Below, piece by piece: positions 29,348 through 37,774 of a DNA stretch of 37,774 nucleotides. A model generated the notes under the pieces. That model was not told where the DNA came from and did not search any database. It worked only from the letters and a program-made list of their open reading frames with translations. Every line of letters begins with the position of its first letter. Within the stretch, counting starts at the first letter, position 1. The DNA lies in assembly GCA_030141605.1 (NCBI GenBank), contig JAQGDQ010001500.1, forward strand, positions 1 to 37,774, given 5' to 3'. Source of the stretch: Tubiluchus corallicola (taxonomy: Eukaryota; Priapulida; Priapulimorpha; Priapulimorphida; Tubiluchidae). The translations under genes were made by a program, and so were the position numbers.

Positions 29348-30221
29348 AGAGAGGAGGCAGTATGTTCGCATAAAACAAAAAAAAGTTACCTTGGCGCGAG
29401 GCCCCGGGGAAGTATCCCCACTCCCCCCCACTTGAAATAGGCCCTGCTGATATCCTCCCAGTTTATTTGAGCATGACGTTTGCTAGTTTTTCAGGAGGAA
29501 AGTCAGTAGACTGGCACTGATAAAGAATTATCTGAGAACCATGATTGACGTGAAAGATTGAGTGCTCTGTACCTGCTCAATGTCACAGCAGTGCCTCGTG
29601 TGATACAGTTTGATGAGTTAGTTATTTTGCAGATGCTAGGTGTAGAAAGAATGATTTTTTTGTACATATTGTAGTGTAATGCATAAGTGTGACGTATGAA
29701 TCGTCAGTTCATATGTACAATACTATGTCGGCTACCTATGTACAATAATAACAGCATCTCAAAAAAAACTTGGGCACTTAATTTCCTTACATAAATATTG
29801 AAATATTTTGATTAAAGAACAATACCCACAGTTATAGGCAGCGCCAGGAACATATTTTCGACTTTCTCTAGTATAGTGCTATCCATTTTTATTGAATCAG
29901 TGTCATTTTAAAGTTAAGTTGTTGGTCATGATTAGAAGCAGGAAATTTAGTTTTTTTTGTTCTTTGGCTCCGCTTTCATTTGGTATGGCTAGAATATTAT
30001 CTTATACCACAACACTTCGTGGCTGACCAGTCATTTAAATCACTATGGCCCTCTATTACAAACTGAAAATTGAAGCGGTAAAAAAAATTAAAAAATCGGC
30101 CATATGTCTGTTTAACTAGTGTTCTATTGCTATTAATAATTAAGCCATTAAATATTTGACTTACCATACAGATCAATATGTAAAGCATAAACAGCAGAGT
30201 GAGTATTTTTCTGTAATCCAT
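27976..30221 (-). CDS. Candidate two-exon gene for a small secreted cysteine-rich peptide
   Basis: Not a recognised family. Exon 1 CDS (30165-30221, 19 codons) starts at an ATG and ends ATG|GTAAGTC, a near-perfect donor. Exon 2 CDS (27976-28071) follows acceptor CATTTCCAG in phase 0 and ends in TAA. The predicted product has 50 residues: n-region MDYRK, a hydrophobic core to about residue 26, a predicted cleavage after Ala28 (Val26 at -3, Ala28 at -1), then an acidic 22-residue tail with Cys at 37, 43, 47 and 49 (spacing C-x5-C-x3-C-x-C). An acceptor-like tract, TTTCCTACTCTAG, ends at 30233, so a 5' UTR exon may lie upstream. AATAAA on this strand occurs near 27620. The 2.1-kb intron holds two MITEs. 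Secretion and maturation are inferred; the role (neuropeptide, defence peptide or other) is unknown. It could be a chance pairing. Confidence 0.5.
28274..28736. mobile_element. piggyBac-like MITE, full length
   Basis: Bounded by TTAA at 28274-28277 and 28733-28736 with ends CCCTTTCAGTCCC and GTATGAAAGGG. GTATCCCACGGGATAC, a near-palindrome, occurs twice (about 28405 and 28701). No coding. It lies in the intron of the small-peptide candidate. Confidence 0.8.
29026..29446. mobile_element. hAT-like MITE with (GA)n core
   Basis: TIRs CAGGGCCTATTTCA and its complement bound 421 bp, flanked by 8-bp CTGATATG (29018-29025) and CTGATATC (29447-29454). GC-rich subterminal GAGGCCCGGGGAAGT occurs near both ends. 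A (AG)n run fills 29283-29340. Confidence 0.85.
29283..29352. repeat. (AG)n microsatellite
   Basis: About 28 pure AG units followed by G-rich sequence, inside the hAT-like MITE. Confidence 0.97.
29455..30160. other. Intron of the peptide candidate, no other feature
   Basis: AT-rich, nothing recognised. Confidence 0.4.
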
Positions 30222-30562
30222 GATGTAACAACCTAGAGTAGGAAATTGATAACTGAAAGTATAGCAATATTATGTAGCATGTAATGTACTGTGACATGCT
30301 TAATACAACAAATTAGTGAGCATGTACAAGCCTGTCACTGTATAATAAACTACTGTAGTTAGTTACTATCTACACCTTATGTTGATTTAGTTTAGAATTG
30401 AATTTATGACTTTATTGCACGTCCCCAATTTCTGCTGCGCACTTTTCACGTGCACACACTTGGCTAGATTTTTTGGCTTGGCTAGGCTTGATTTTTCATC
30501 AGAAATTTTCAACTCTTTTTTCATTGAATTCATCATCTTCATTACTATAACTCTAGTCTGGT

Positions 30563-30566
<4 letters not shown>

Positions 30567-30603
<37 letters not shown>

Positions 30604-30660
30604 ATCATATTAATAATAATAATATATAATAATATATATAATATATATTATAATAGATTT
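30567..30660. repeat. (TA)n microsatellite and AT-rich run
   Basis: Pure TA run at about 30567-30600, then degenerate AATAATATA. Confidence 0.95.
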
Positions 30661-31135
30661 ATTTGGCAATAAACATATACATATACATTACATGTGCATC
30701 GATAATCAGTTTTTGTTAATACAATAATATGATACAATTGATCAATTCTGCCTTTAGAATTCGACCTAAGAAGCTAGCTTATGGTAGGCCACTAGAATTA
30801 TTTACGAAAAAAATTTACAATATATACTGATACAATATTACAATATATACAAATATTAATACGGGTGGGAAGTAATAAAAATATTATTATACTAGAGGGG
30901 AAGTTTTTGAAAATGAAAAACAACAAATCATGATTGAGTGATCAGTTATATGTTTCAAGTAAGTTTAATTTGTAATTTTTTTGTAATCTTAGGCTTCGTT
31001 AGCCTTCGATTTTTGTAGGTTTATCCGCCATAGTTAGAGAAATGCTAGAACGTTAGTCGCGAAAAATCATATATTGAAAAGACAATAACGCAAAGCAGTT
31101 CGTTTCACTAAATTGAAGTATTGCATACTTAAGCC
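30661..31135. other. No feature seen
   Basis: AT-rich unique sequence. Confidence 0.5.
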
Positions 31136-31137
31136 AT

Positions 31138-31375
31138 ACACACACGCACGCGCACGCGCGCACGCGCGCACGCACGCACGCACACACACACACACACACA
31201 CACTGTGTTATTACTTATGCTAAAGCTAAACTAAAAAATTACTTCCAAAATTTGGCGTCCTGGACAACTGCGAATGATCGAACAAACGAAGGAACGGACG
31301 AACGAACGAAGGAACGGACGAACGAACGAATGAACGGACGAACGAACGAATGAACGAACGAATGAATGAATTTGA
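31138..31375. repeat. (CA/CG)n and (GAAC/GAAT)n microsatellites
   Basis: 31138-31202 alternates CACG, CGCG and CACA, a purine-pyrimidine tract capable of Z-DNA. 31268-31372 is a tetranucleotide GAAC/GGAC/GAAT run with a 28-bp larger period (GAACGAACGAAGGAACGGAC). Confidence 0.95.
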
Positions 31376-31639
31376 CTTGCATCAACATGCACAAAGGAAA
31401 ACTATTAAGTACCTTAAGAAAAACCTACTTCTCTGTTTTTCTTGAACAAATCTTCAAGACGTTAAACCTGCGTTGTGATTCTTCAAAAGACAAACAGATA
31501 CATGTGTAAAAATCCGTTTTAGTTCCTATAACTTTTACGAATTATAATAGTTTTTTCATAGAAATTCGACAATATTTTGTTTAATACGTTTAAATTTGTT
31601 CACAGATTTATTCCCGTTTATAAATTTCAAAATTCCATT

Positions 31640-31715
31640 TAAAATGTAGTAATAATAATAAAATGCAGTAATAGTAATAAAATGTAGTAATAGTGATAAA
31701 ATGTAGTAATAGTCA
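31640..31715. repeat. Short degenerate tandem repeat
   Basis: AAAATGTAGTAATAGTGAT-like units of about 18-21 bp repeat four times. Confidence 0.7.
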
Positions 31716-31854
31716 TGCCCGAAGACAAAGTGAAAGAAATTATCGTTCGCATCCACAACATACACACTAATTCAGAATTTATATATCCACGGCCATATTA
31801 ATTAAATCATAATTTTTCATTTTTTTGTGCATAGTTGTAAATATTGGACTGCTG

Positions 31855-32130
31855 TCCGCTTTTAACGGAGGCAGGACGGATGGCACCGCGGCCCACACCT
31901 TGCGGCATGTCCCAATTAAATCGTTCAACGCCTCACCCAAAAACAAAACCCGAACAATAAACTCGAAATGACAATTTATTACTAAACATCACGCCCCCAA
32001 TAAAGAACAAACAGCTTACCTAGAAGAACGGAGTTTGCGGCAATGAAGAACACGACCACTGACGAGTGTCAACAGCAGACCTTCCCTTTTTATAAGTTCG
32101 GGTGTGCACGTGACTAGTTGCCCTGACTGA
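31855..32130 (-). promoter_or_regulatory. TATA-containing block, LTR-like or promoter-like
   Basis: On the minus strand ACTTATAAAAAGGGAAGG (about 32082-32099) is a strong TATA-like motif. About 75 bp later CTTCTAG|GTAAGC (near 32018) is a good donor. Further on are ATAAATTG and a GC-rich stretch. It could be a solo LTR or a promoter with a first exon; no target duplication was found. Confidence 0.3.
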
Positions 32131-32249
32131 TTCGGATAATAAAATTCGGATAATAATCTGACGCCATTAGTGATGCCCGCAGGTAAAACTTATTGTCATA
32201 AATCGCCAATTGGTTTATGTCACTGTGTAGGCTACAAGTATTAACATGT

Positions 32250-32458
<209 letters not shown>

Positions 32459-32719
32459 GTATCTAATTTCGGTAAAAATGACCGCATTTCATTAAACATA
32501 CAAAATACTAATCACTGAGATCATTTTTCTCTTGTGTTTTGTTTTTAATTAATGACAAACTCTTTATTAATGTAATTAACAACTCAATGTTTTAAATCCA
32601 CCATGTCTCTCAGGTACATTAATTCGCCTAGCTTTCAAATGCAAACAGGTAAAAATCACTTGGGTGGCATGGAAGCTGCGCTAGTCGGCTATTATCCGCT
32701 TAACAGCTCAAATAATCAC

Positions 32720-32880
32720 AATGGAATTAGCGTTACAATCGAGCACGCAGTCCCGCCCGCGTCGCCGCTTCGCGTCCAATCAGCGCTCGACGTGCGCGGC
32801 TGACTGACATGCGACGTCGCTTCTGATGGCATCATGAAGACGAGAGCTAGCGTGACAATCCTAGCAGCAAATTGTGACAT
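32720..32880. promoter_or_regulatory. CpG-rich promoter-like block
   Basis: The only CpG-dense non-exonic stretch in the upper half of the window: CCCGCCCGCG (GC box), CCAATCAGCG (NF-Y-type CCAAT box), many CG dinucleotides, ACGTCG. On the plus strand a GTGAGT donor follows at about 32950. It could be the start of KDM2 or of an unseen gene on either strand. Confidence 0.35.
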
Positions 32881-33079
32881 TACTGACTGACCGTGTTACT
32901 AATAGACTGCGTGCGTAGAGTGGGTCTATCAGTCTGTTGCCCAAAACACGTGAGTCAGTAGCGAAGCTTCGTAAAAGTAACAGTAACGTGCAGAAACTGT
33001 TCAGTTTCTTCCACGCAGTGCACCAGAGACAACATCAGTTTTGCTACGTCAAATTACTAAAGCGTGTATAACTGTAACT

Positions 33080-33760
33080 GTGGAATTTGTAACTGTATAT
33101 TTTTATGTGCTGCCCTCTATTGACTAATCACTTTACATTTTACTAGCCAAACTCACCCCTAGTATAATTGTTCGGTCCAGTGAATATGCATACTCACTGG
33201 AGCTCCCCCTATTTTACTGTAATGATATTTGTGAAGCCAAGTTTGCATAATTACCTCTACCTATATATACTGACTGGATTCTACTTCTAGTCACTCTCTC
33301 AGTGCAGTGCAGTCGTGCTACTTATGTGACTCTCTGTCTCACTCTCAATACAGTGCAGAAGTCATGCTAGTCGTGCTACACACCTGTCCAACTCACACTC
33401 TCAGTGCAGTGCAGCAGTCGTGATACTCATGTCACTTACTGTCTAACTCTCAGTGATCAGTGCAGGACACTCTTGTCCTCAGTGTGTGGGGTGACTCTCT
33501 GTCTCACTCTCAATGCAGTGCAGAAGTCATGCTAGTTGTGATACTCATGTTACTTACTGTCTAACTCTCAGTGATCAGTGCAGGACACTCTTGTCCTCAG
33601 TGTTCAGTGTAGCAGTCATTCTACATATGTGTATGTAGTCTAATAAACGTTTTCAGTTTTGTGCAGATATGTAGTACAGTGTTTCATTCTTTTTCTACAA
33701 AGTGTTCAACTACAACCTCATACATGACTTTCACAATAACTACCTGATATGAAATAGTGT
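33080..33760 (+). mobile_element. Possible LTR-like element with TATA and polyA signals
   Basis: CTATATATACTGACTGG at 33260, then degenerate tandem copies of CAGTGCAGTGCAG, CTCACTCTCA and GTGCTAC (33295-33610), then CTAATAAACG (33641). The order TATA, transcribed repeat, polyA signal over about 400 bp suits an LTR, but I could not define TG...CA ends. Confidence 0.3.
33295..33610. repeat. Degenerate long-unit tandem repeat
   Basis: Segments such as CAGTGATCAGTGCAGGACAC and TTACTGTCTAACTCTCAGTG occur twice (about 33440-33480 and 33552-33600). Other segments (GCAGAAGTCATGCTAGT) recur between them. Confidence 0.75.
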
Positions 33761-34099
33761 AGAATTCATATGAACTATAAACTAACAGTTGCCCAGGGGG
33801 AGTTGTAGTTCGTTTGTAACCTGCTACGCAAAATTGCGTGCGTTTTCAAGTGTTAGACGTTAGAGAACTGCTTGTTTGTGAGTCGAACTCGAGACGCTTA
33901 TAGTCAGCGCGATTATGTCGGTGGAAATTCACCTTGCAACGTGTGAAAAAGATTCTTAGAGATTCGAACTCGATCGAAATTTTATAAAGTTCGATTTTTT
34001 TCATTTCATCTTTTTTAGCAAAGAAGACTTATAAAGAAATTTTAATTTCAATATAATTTTAGCCTTTATCTAAAGTATATAATTAATCTGTATAGTTTT

Positions 34100-34436
34100 C
34101 AGTAAAAATAGTGATAAAATGGCAAACTAGAAATAGTACATAGTATAAAAAACTGCGCAAGGTACAGTACTTTAGAGACGACTTTGTACAGATCAGCATA
34201 GGATGCATACTAAATGTCTTTAATACTTTAAAAAATCATTAGCAGTTGCAAAATGAAGCACATTTTATGCTTCCATTGAATGCCAATGTATCCCGTGGGA
34301 TACAGGCTATATTTAGCACACGGGCACAGTAGAAAAAATAATTATTATGTGCAAACAAGATGGACATACTGAACAAAAGTACCAAGCCAAAAATTTTTTT
34401 CTTATTAAAAAATTAATTTGGGACTGAAAGGGTTAA
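34100..34436. mobile_element. piggyBac-like MITE, inverted truncated copy
   Basis: Reverse-complement relative of 28274-28620 (CTGCGCAAGGTACAG, GTATCCCGTGGGATAC, GGGACTGAAAGGGTTAA). It ends in TTAA at 34433-34436; the other end is lost near 34100. Confidence 0.8.
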
Positions 34437-34469
34437 CATCAAAAGTTTTTTAAATATTACGTAATTATA

Positions 34470-34520
34470 ACCATGGAGCAGGACCATAGGGTCATCTAGT
34501 CTCCTGCCCTTTCTTATAAA
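34470..34520 (-). mobile_element. LINE 3'-end-type hairpin
   Basis: On the minus strand AAAGGGCAGGAGACTAGATG, ACCCTATGGTCCTGCTC. It shares GGGCAG..GACTAGATGACC and the GGTC return with 841-885 and folds the same way. Confidence 0.45.
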
Positions 34521-34521
34521 T

Positions 34522-34900
34522 AGATTAGTCATATTAAAAATTAACGGTGATGCTGCAGATAACAAAAAAGATACATCTTCACACGTTCATAACAATTTCA
34601 ACGTTTTCCAACTACGACAGACAATATTCTCACATATTTTCAAAATAGGCATGCTTTTTCTATCCTTCTATCCTCAATAAAGCATAGTTTAAATACTCAA
34701 TTTTCGTGAATGTTGCTTTTTTAGTTATAAATGTAGTTATCTATTTAGTTATACTATAATTTGTAATATTAGTAGAATAATACGATACTGTGTCGACACT
34801 ACTATCAAAATTTCTCGAGTAAAAAAGTCCATTTGTATAATTACATATTGTAGACATATGTACATACATTGTACATATACATTAAGTTGTAGACATATGT
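34522..34900. other. No feature seen
   Basis: AT-rich, with three TAGACATATGT/GTACATA motifs near 34850-34900. Confidence 0.4.
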
Positions 34901-35220
34901 TTGAAAAATTTGCTGCAGTTATACGAAAGAAGCTTCAAAACTTCACAGAAGCCTAATTGTTTCAAGTTCAGTGCAAGAAAAATTTGCTGCAGTTATATGA
35001 AAGAAGTTTCAAAACTTCAAAGAAGCCTAATAGTTTCAAGTTCAGTGCAGGAAAAATTTACTGCAGTTATACGAAAGAAGTTTCCAAACTTCAAAGAAGT
35101 TTAATAGTTTCAAGTTCAGTGCAGGAAAAATCTGCTGCAGTTATATGAAAGAAATTTCTAAACTTCAAAGAAGCCTAACAGTTTCAAGTTCAGTGCAGGA
35201 AAATTCTGCTGCAGTTATGT
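34901..35220. repeat. 74-bp satellite, array 1, about 4 copies
   Basis: Unit: GAAAAATTTGCTGCAGTTAT, GAAAGAAGTTTCAAAACTTC, AAGAAGCCTAATAGTTTCAA, GTTCAGTGCAG. PstI-type CTGCAG occurs once per unit. Confidence 0.95.
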
Positions 35221-36005
35221 ATTTACTACCACAAGAAATGCCCATTACCTATCAACAAACAACAATTGGTTATAGTCAGACTTAAAATAAATATTTATGT
35301 CAACAGGATATATTTTAAATTTTGTGATACGTTGCAGTTGTTTATTTTAATATATTAATTTGTTTCTGTTATGATCACATATACATCTCACTAGATGTTG
35401 TTGTTTTTTATGTGCCAATAAACACCAGGTTTAAAATGTCTGATGGGATGTCTGAATGCACAACATTTACAGTTATTTGCAAACTGTAGCTTATTATAAT
35501 GACACCTATAATGATACCCGGTGCCCCATAAAAAATGTTCCTCTATATCAGCTGTGTATCAACACTTTGCGACGCCCTAATCGGACAGTTCTGTCCCGCC
35601 CATCTCTGTTGTGAATTCATAGTTGCTTAACGAAAGAGAATCTCAAATAATTACTTGTGGTGTATTAGAAACACTATTAACCTAGTTTCTAATAATAACT
35701 ATTATTAATTACATCCATTTGTACGGCGCTTATATGCAAGCAAGCCGCGAAACTGTTTGTTGTGTAATACCTTGAACGTGTTTGTTATGTAACACTTATA
35801 TAGAACCTGTGTTCGGTAACTACCTGTGGTGTGTTATAAAATCGTCCTTTACATGAATATGAAAGAATATGGAAGAAAGAATTTTTCCGAGGAGAATATG
35901 ATTTTTTTCTAAAATGTGACGCCCCTAAAACTTAGCCGCTCTAGGCTATAGCTTAGTTATTTAATATTGAAAATGCTGTTAGCTAGCTGTAAATAAAGGA
36001 TGAAA
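35221..36005. other. No feature seen
   Basis: Unique AT-rich sequence, no coding signal. Confidence 0.5.
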
Positions 36006-36009
36006 GATA

Positions 36010-36225
36010 CCATCACACCTTTCTTCTTCTTTCTATTTTCTATTAACCTTTCTTCTACTCCTTTACTGCTCTTTTCTATTACACTCAGTCCACATTCATT
36101 TGGGGTGCTCTAAACAAGTAATTACTTCTTGAGTACCCCACGGGTCATTTGCGGCTTGGCATCTTGAACACATTATTAAATACTTTTATGTACAATGCTG
36201 TAATGATCATTGTGGATATATTTAA

Positions 36226-36256
<31 letters not shown>
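36010..36256 (+). mobile_element. 5'-truncated LINE 3' UTR copy with (AAAT)n tail
   Basis: 36040-36230 is about 93% identical by eye to 11315-11520 (TTTACTGCTCTTTTCTATTA, GAGTACCCCACGGGTCATTT). It ends in (ATAA)n at 36222-36256. Both copies share the same 3' end, as expected for a retrotransposon family. Confidence 0.85.
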
Positions 36257-36484
36257 GATGAAATTTGGAATGCCTTGACCACTGGGAGATGAGATGACCT
36301 AGTGGTATTATCCTCCAGGAAAATAATAATCTTGCTCAACGCGGCAGTGAATCTGGGTATGTAAAATATTAAAAAAACATTGCCCAAACACAAAAGAACT
36401 AATTAGATGCACAACCAAAATTAGCATTTTTCTTTCTTACATCATCGGGGGTATTCTTACATGAACGATGAAAACAAAATAGAA

Positions 36485-36540
36485 AAATTTCAGGATTCGA
36501 ACCTGGAACTTTGTACTTTAAGGCAGACGTAATACATAGA
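36485..36540 (-). other. tRNA-like sequence (SINE fragment)
   Basis: On the minus strand CAGGTTCGAATCCTG is a T-arm with B-box. The upstream part (GTCTGCCTTAAAGTAC) resembles an anticodon arm, but the D-arm is not recognisable. Confidence 0.3.
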
Positions 36541-36658
36541 AATGGCTTAGCATTAATTTGTATAATTTTTACATAGGAAATTTTGAATTTTGTAAAAATG
36601 TTAATTAAGAAATTATTTACCCAGTTTTAATCTTGAATCAGTTCACATCATTGTCCGT

Positions 36659-36935
36659 CTCACAAAAGCGTAAAAAATCCCCGGGATCTGACTTCCTGGA
36701 AAGAAATTAGTTACCCTTGGGTGGGATTATAACCTCTGAAGCATTATCTGCTAAATAAAAGGACTGGCAAGACTTCAAAAAAATCCGGTTTTTTCTCTCA
36801 CAAAAGCGTGAAAAATCCCCGGGATTTGACTTCCTGGAAAGAAATTAGTTACCCTTGGGTGGGATTATAACCTCTGAAGCATTATCTGCTACATAAAAGG
36901 ACTGGCAAGACTTCAAAAAAAATCGGTTTTTTCTC
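36659..36935. repeat. Two-copy tandem duplication, 138-bp period
   Basis: Copies start CTCACAAAAGCGT at 36659 and 36797 and differ at only a few positions (GGGATCTGAC/GGGATTTGAC, GCTAAATAAA/GCTACATAAA). Confidence 0.95.
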
Positions 36936-37049
36936 TCCGTCTGTTCAGTGTGAACTAATTTTTCGGGTGTTTAGTGGGAGTGGTGATAGAACGTGCAGGA
37001 GGAAAAAGCTGGGAAGAAGAAGAAGAAGAAGAAGGAGGAGGTGATAGAA

Positions 37050-37774
37050 CGTGCTGGACAAAAATTTGCTGCAGTTATATGAAAGAAGTTTCAAAACTTT
37101 ACAGAAGTGCAGTAATTTCAACTTTCGTGCAGGAAAAATTTGCTGCAGTTATAGGAAAGAAGTTTCAAAACTTTACAGAAGTGCAGTAGTTTCAAGTTTC
37201 GTACAGGAAAAATCTGCTGCAGTTATAGGAAAGAAGTTCTAAAACTTTACAGAAGTGCAGTAGTTTCAAGTTTCGTACAGGAAAAATCTGCTGCAGTTAT
37301 ATGAAAGAAGTTTCAAAACTTTACAGAAGCGCAGTAGTTTCAAGTTTCGTACAGGAAAAATCTGCTGCAGTTATATGAAAGAAGTTTCAGAACTTTACAG
37401 AAGTGCAGTAATTTCAAGTTTCGTACAGGAAAAATTTGCTGCAGTTCTATGCAAGAAGTTCCAAAACTTTACAGAAACGCAGTAGTTTCAAGTTTCGTGC
37501 AGGAAAAATCTGCTGCAGTTATATGAAAGAAGTTTCAAAACTTTACAGAAGTGCAGTAGTTTCAAGTTTCGTGCAGGAAAAATCTGCTGCAGTTATATGA
37601 AAGAAGTTTCAGAACTTTACAGAAACGCAGTAGTTTCAAGTTTCGTGCAGGAAAAATCTGCTGCAGTTATATGAAAAAAGTTTCAAAACTTTACAGAAAC
37701 GCAATAGTTTCAAGTTTCGTGCAGGAAAAAATTGCTGCAGTTATATGAAAGAAGTTCCACAATTTTACAGAAGC
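37050..37774. repeat. 74-bp satellite, array 2, about 10 copies, runs off the window
   Basis: Same family and period as 34901-35220, with array-specific differences (CTTTACAGAAGTGCAGTAGT for CTTCAAAGAAGCCTAATAGT; AAGTTTCGTGCAG for AAGTTCAGTGCAG). It is preceded by a GAAGAAGAAG run and is open at the right edge. Confidence 0.95.

Overview
The window is animal genomic DNA: AT-rich, with spliced genes, CR1-like LINE remains, hAT, piggyBac and Tigger-type nonautonomous transposons, and many minisatellites. The only host gene I can name with confidence is a KDM2-type (FBXL10/FBXL11) JmjC histone demethylase on the minus strand. Eleven exons between 19470 and 1966 join with matching splice phases into 533 codons: an N-terminal segment, the whole JmjC core with its iron and 2-oxoglutarate ligands, a linker, and a CXXC zinc finger. 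The first coding exon was not found. The PHD, F-box and LRR exons expected for the family would lie beyond position 1. The protein is too diverged from vertebrate KDM2A/B to be a vertebrate copy; an invertebrate, possibly marine, is likely, but I cannot name the species.

Layout. 1-1965 lies downstream of the last visible KDM2 exon and holds a tandem duplication, a LINE 3' end with a nested hairpin and a 37-bp array. 1966-19470 is the KDM2 body. Its introns carry hAT elements (3250-3750, 7015-7487), a 44-bp array built from a copy of the gene's own splice acceptor (4821-5917), a pentanucleotide satellite (8400-8930), CR1-like LINE remains with internal 38-bp and 91-bp arrays (10640-13930), a 42-bp array (14777-15035) and a 45-bp array touching a splice donor (17625-18262). 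19471-27900 is repeat-rich: a Tigger-like MITE, LINE fragments, a 2.4-kb array of a 57-bp unit and a broken LINE ORF with a PHD-like finger.

27976-30221 (minus) holds a second candidate gene, inferred here: two small exons with consistent splice sites and phase encode a 50-residue secreted-type peptide with a signal sequence and four clustered cysteines. Its intron carries a piggyBac-like and a hAT-like MITE. 30.2-37.8 kb has microsatellites, a CpG-rich promoter-like block near 32.75 kb, two LTR- or promoter-like blocks, a second, inverted piggyBac MITE copy, and two arrays of one 74-bp family, the second running off the window end.

Main theme: several minisatellites have grown out of recognisable functional sequence (a splice acceptor, LINE coding sequence, a LINE 3' UTR). 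The acceptor-derived array repeats a complete 3' splice-site module about 25 times directly before a KDM2 exon.
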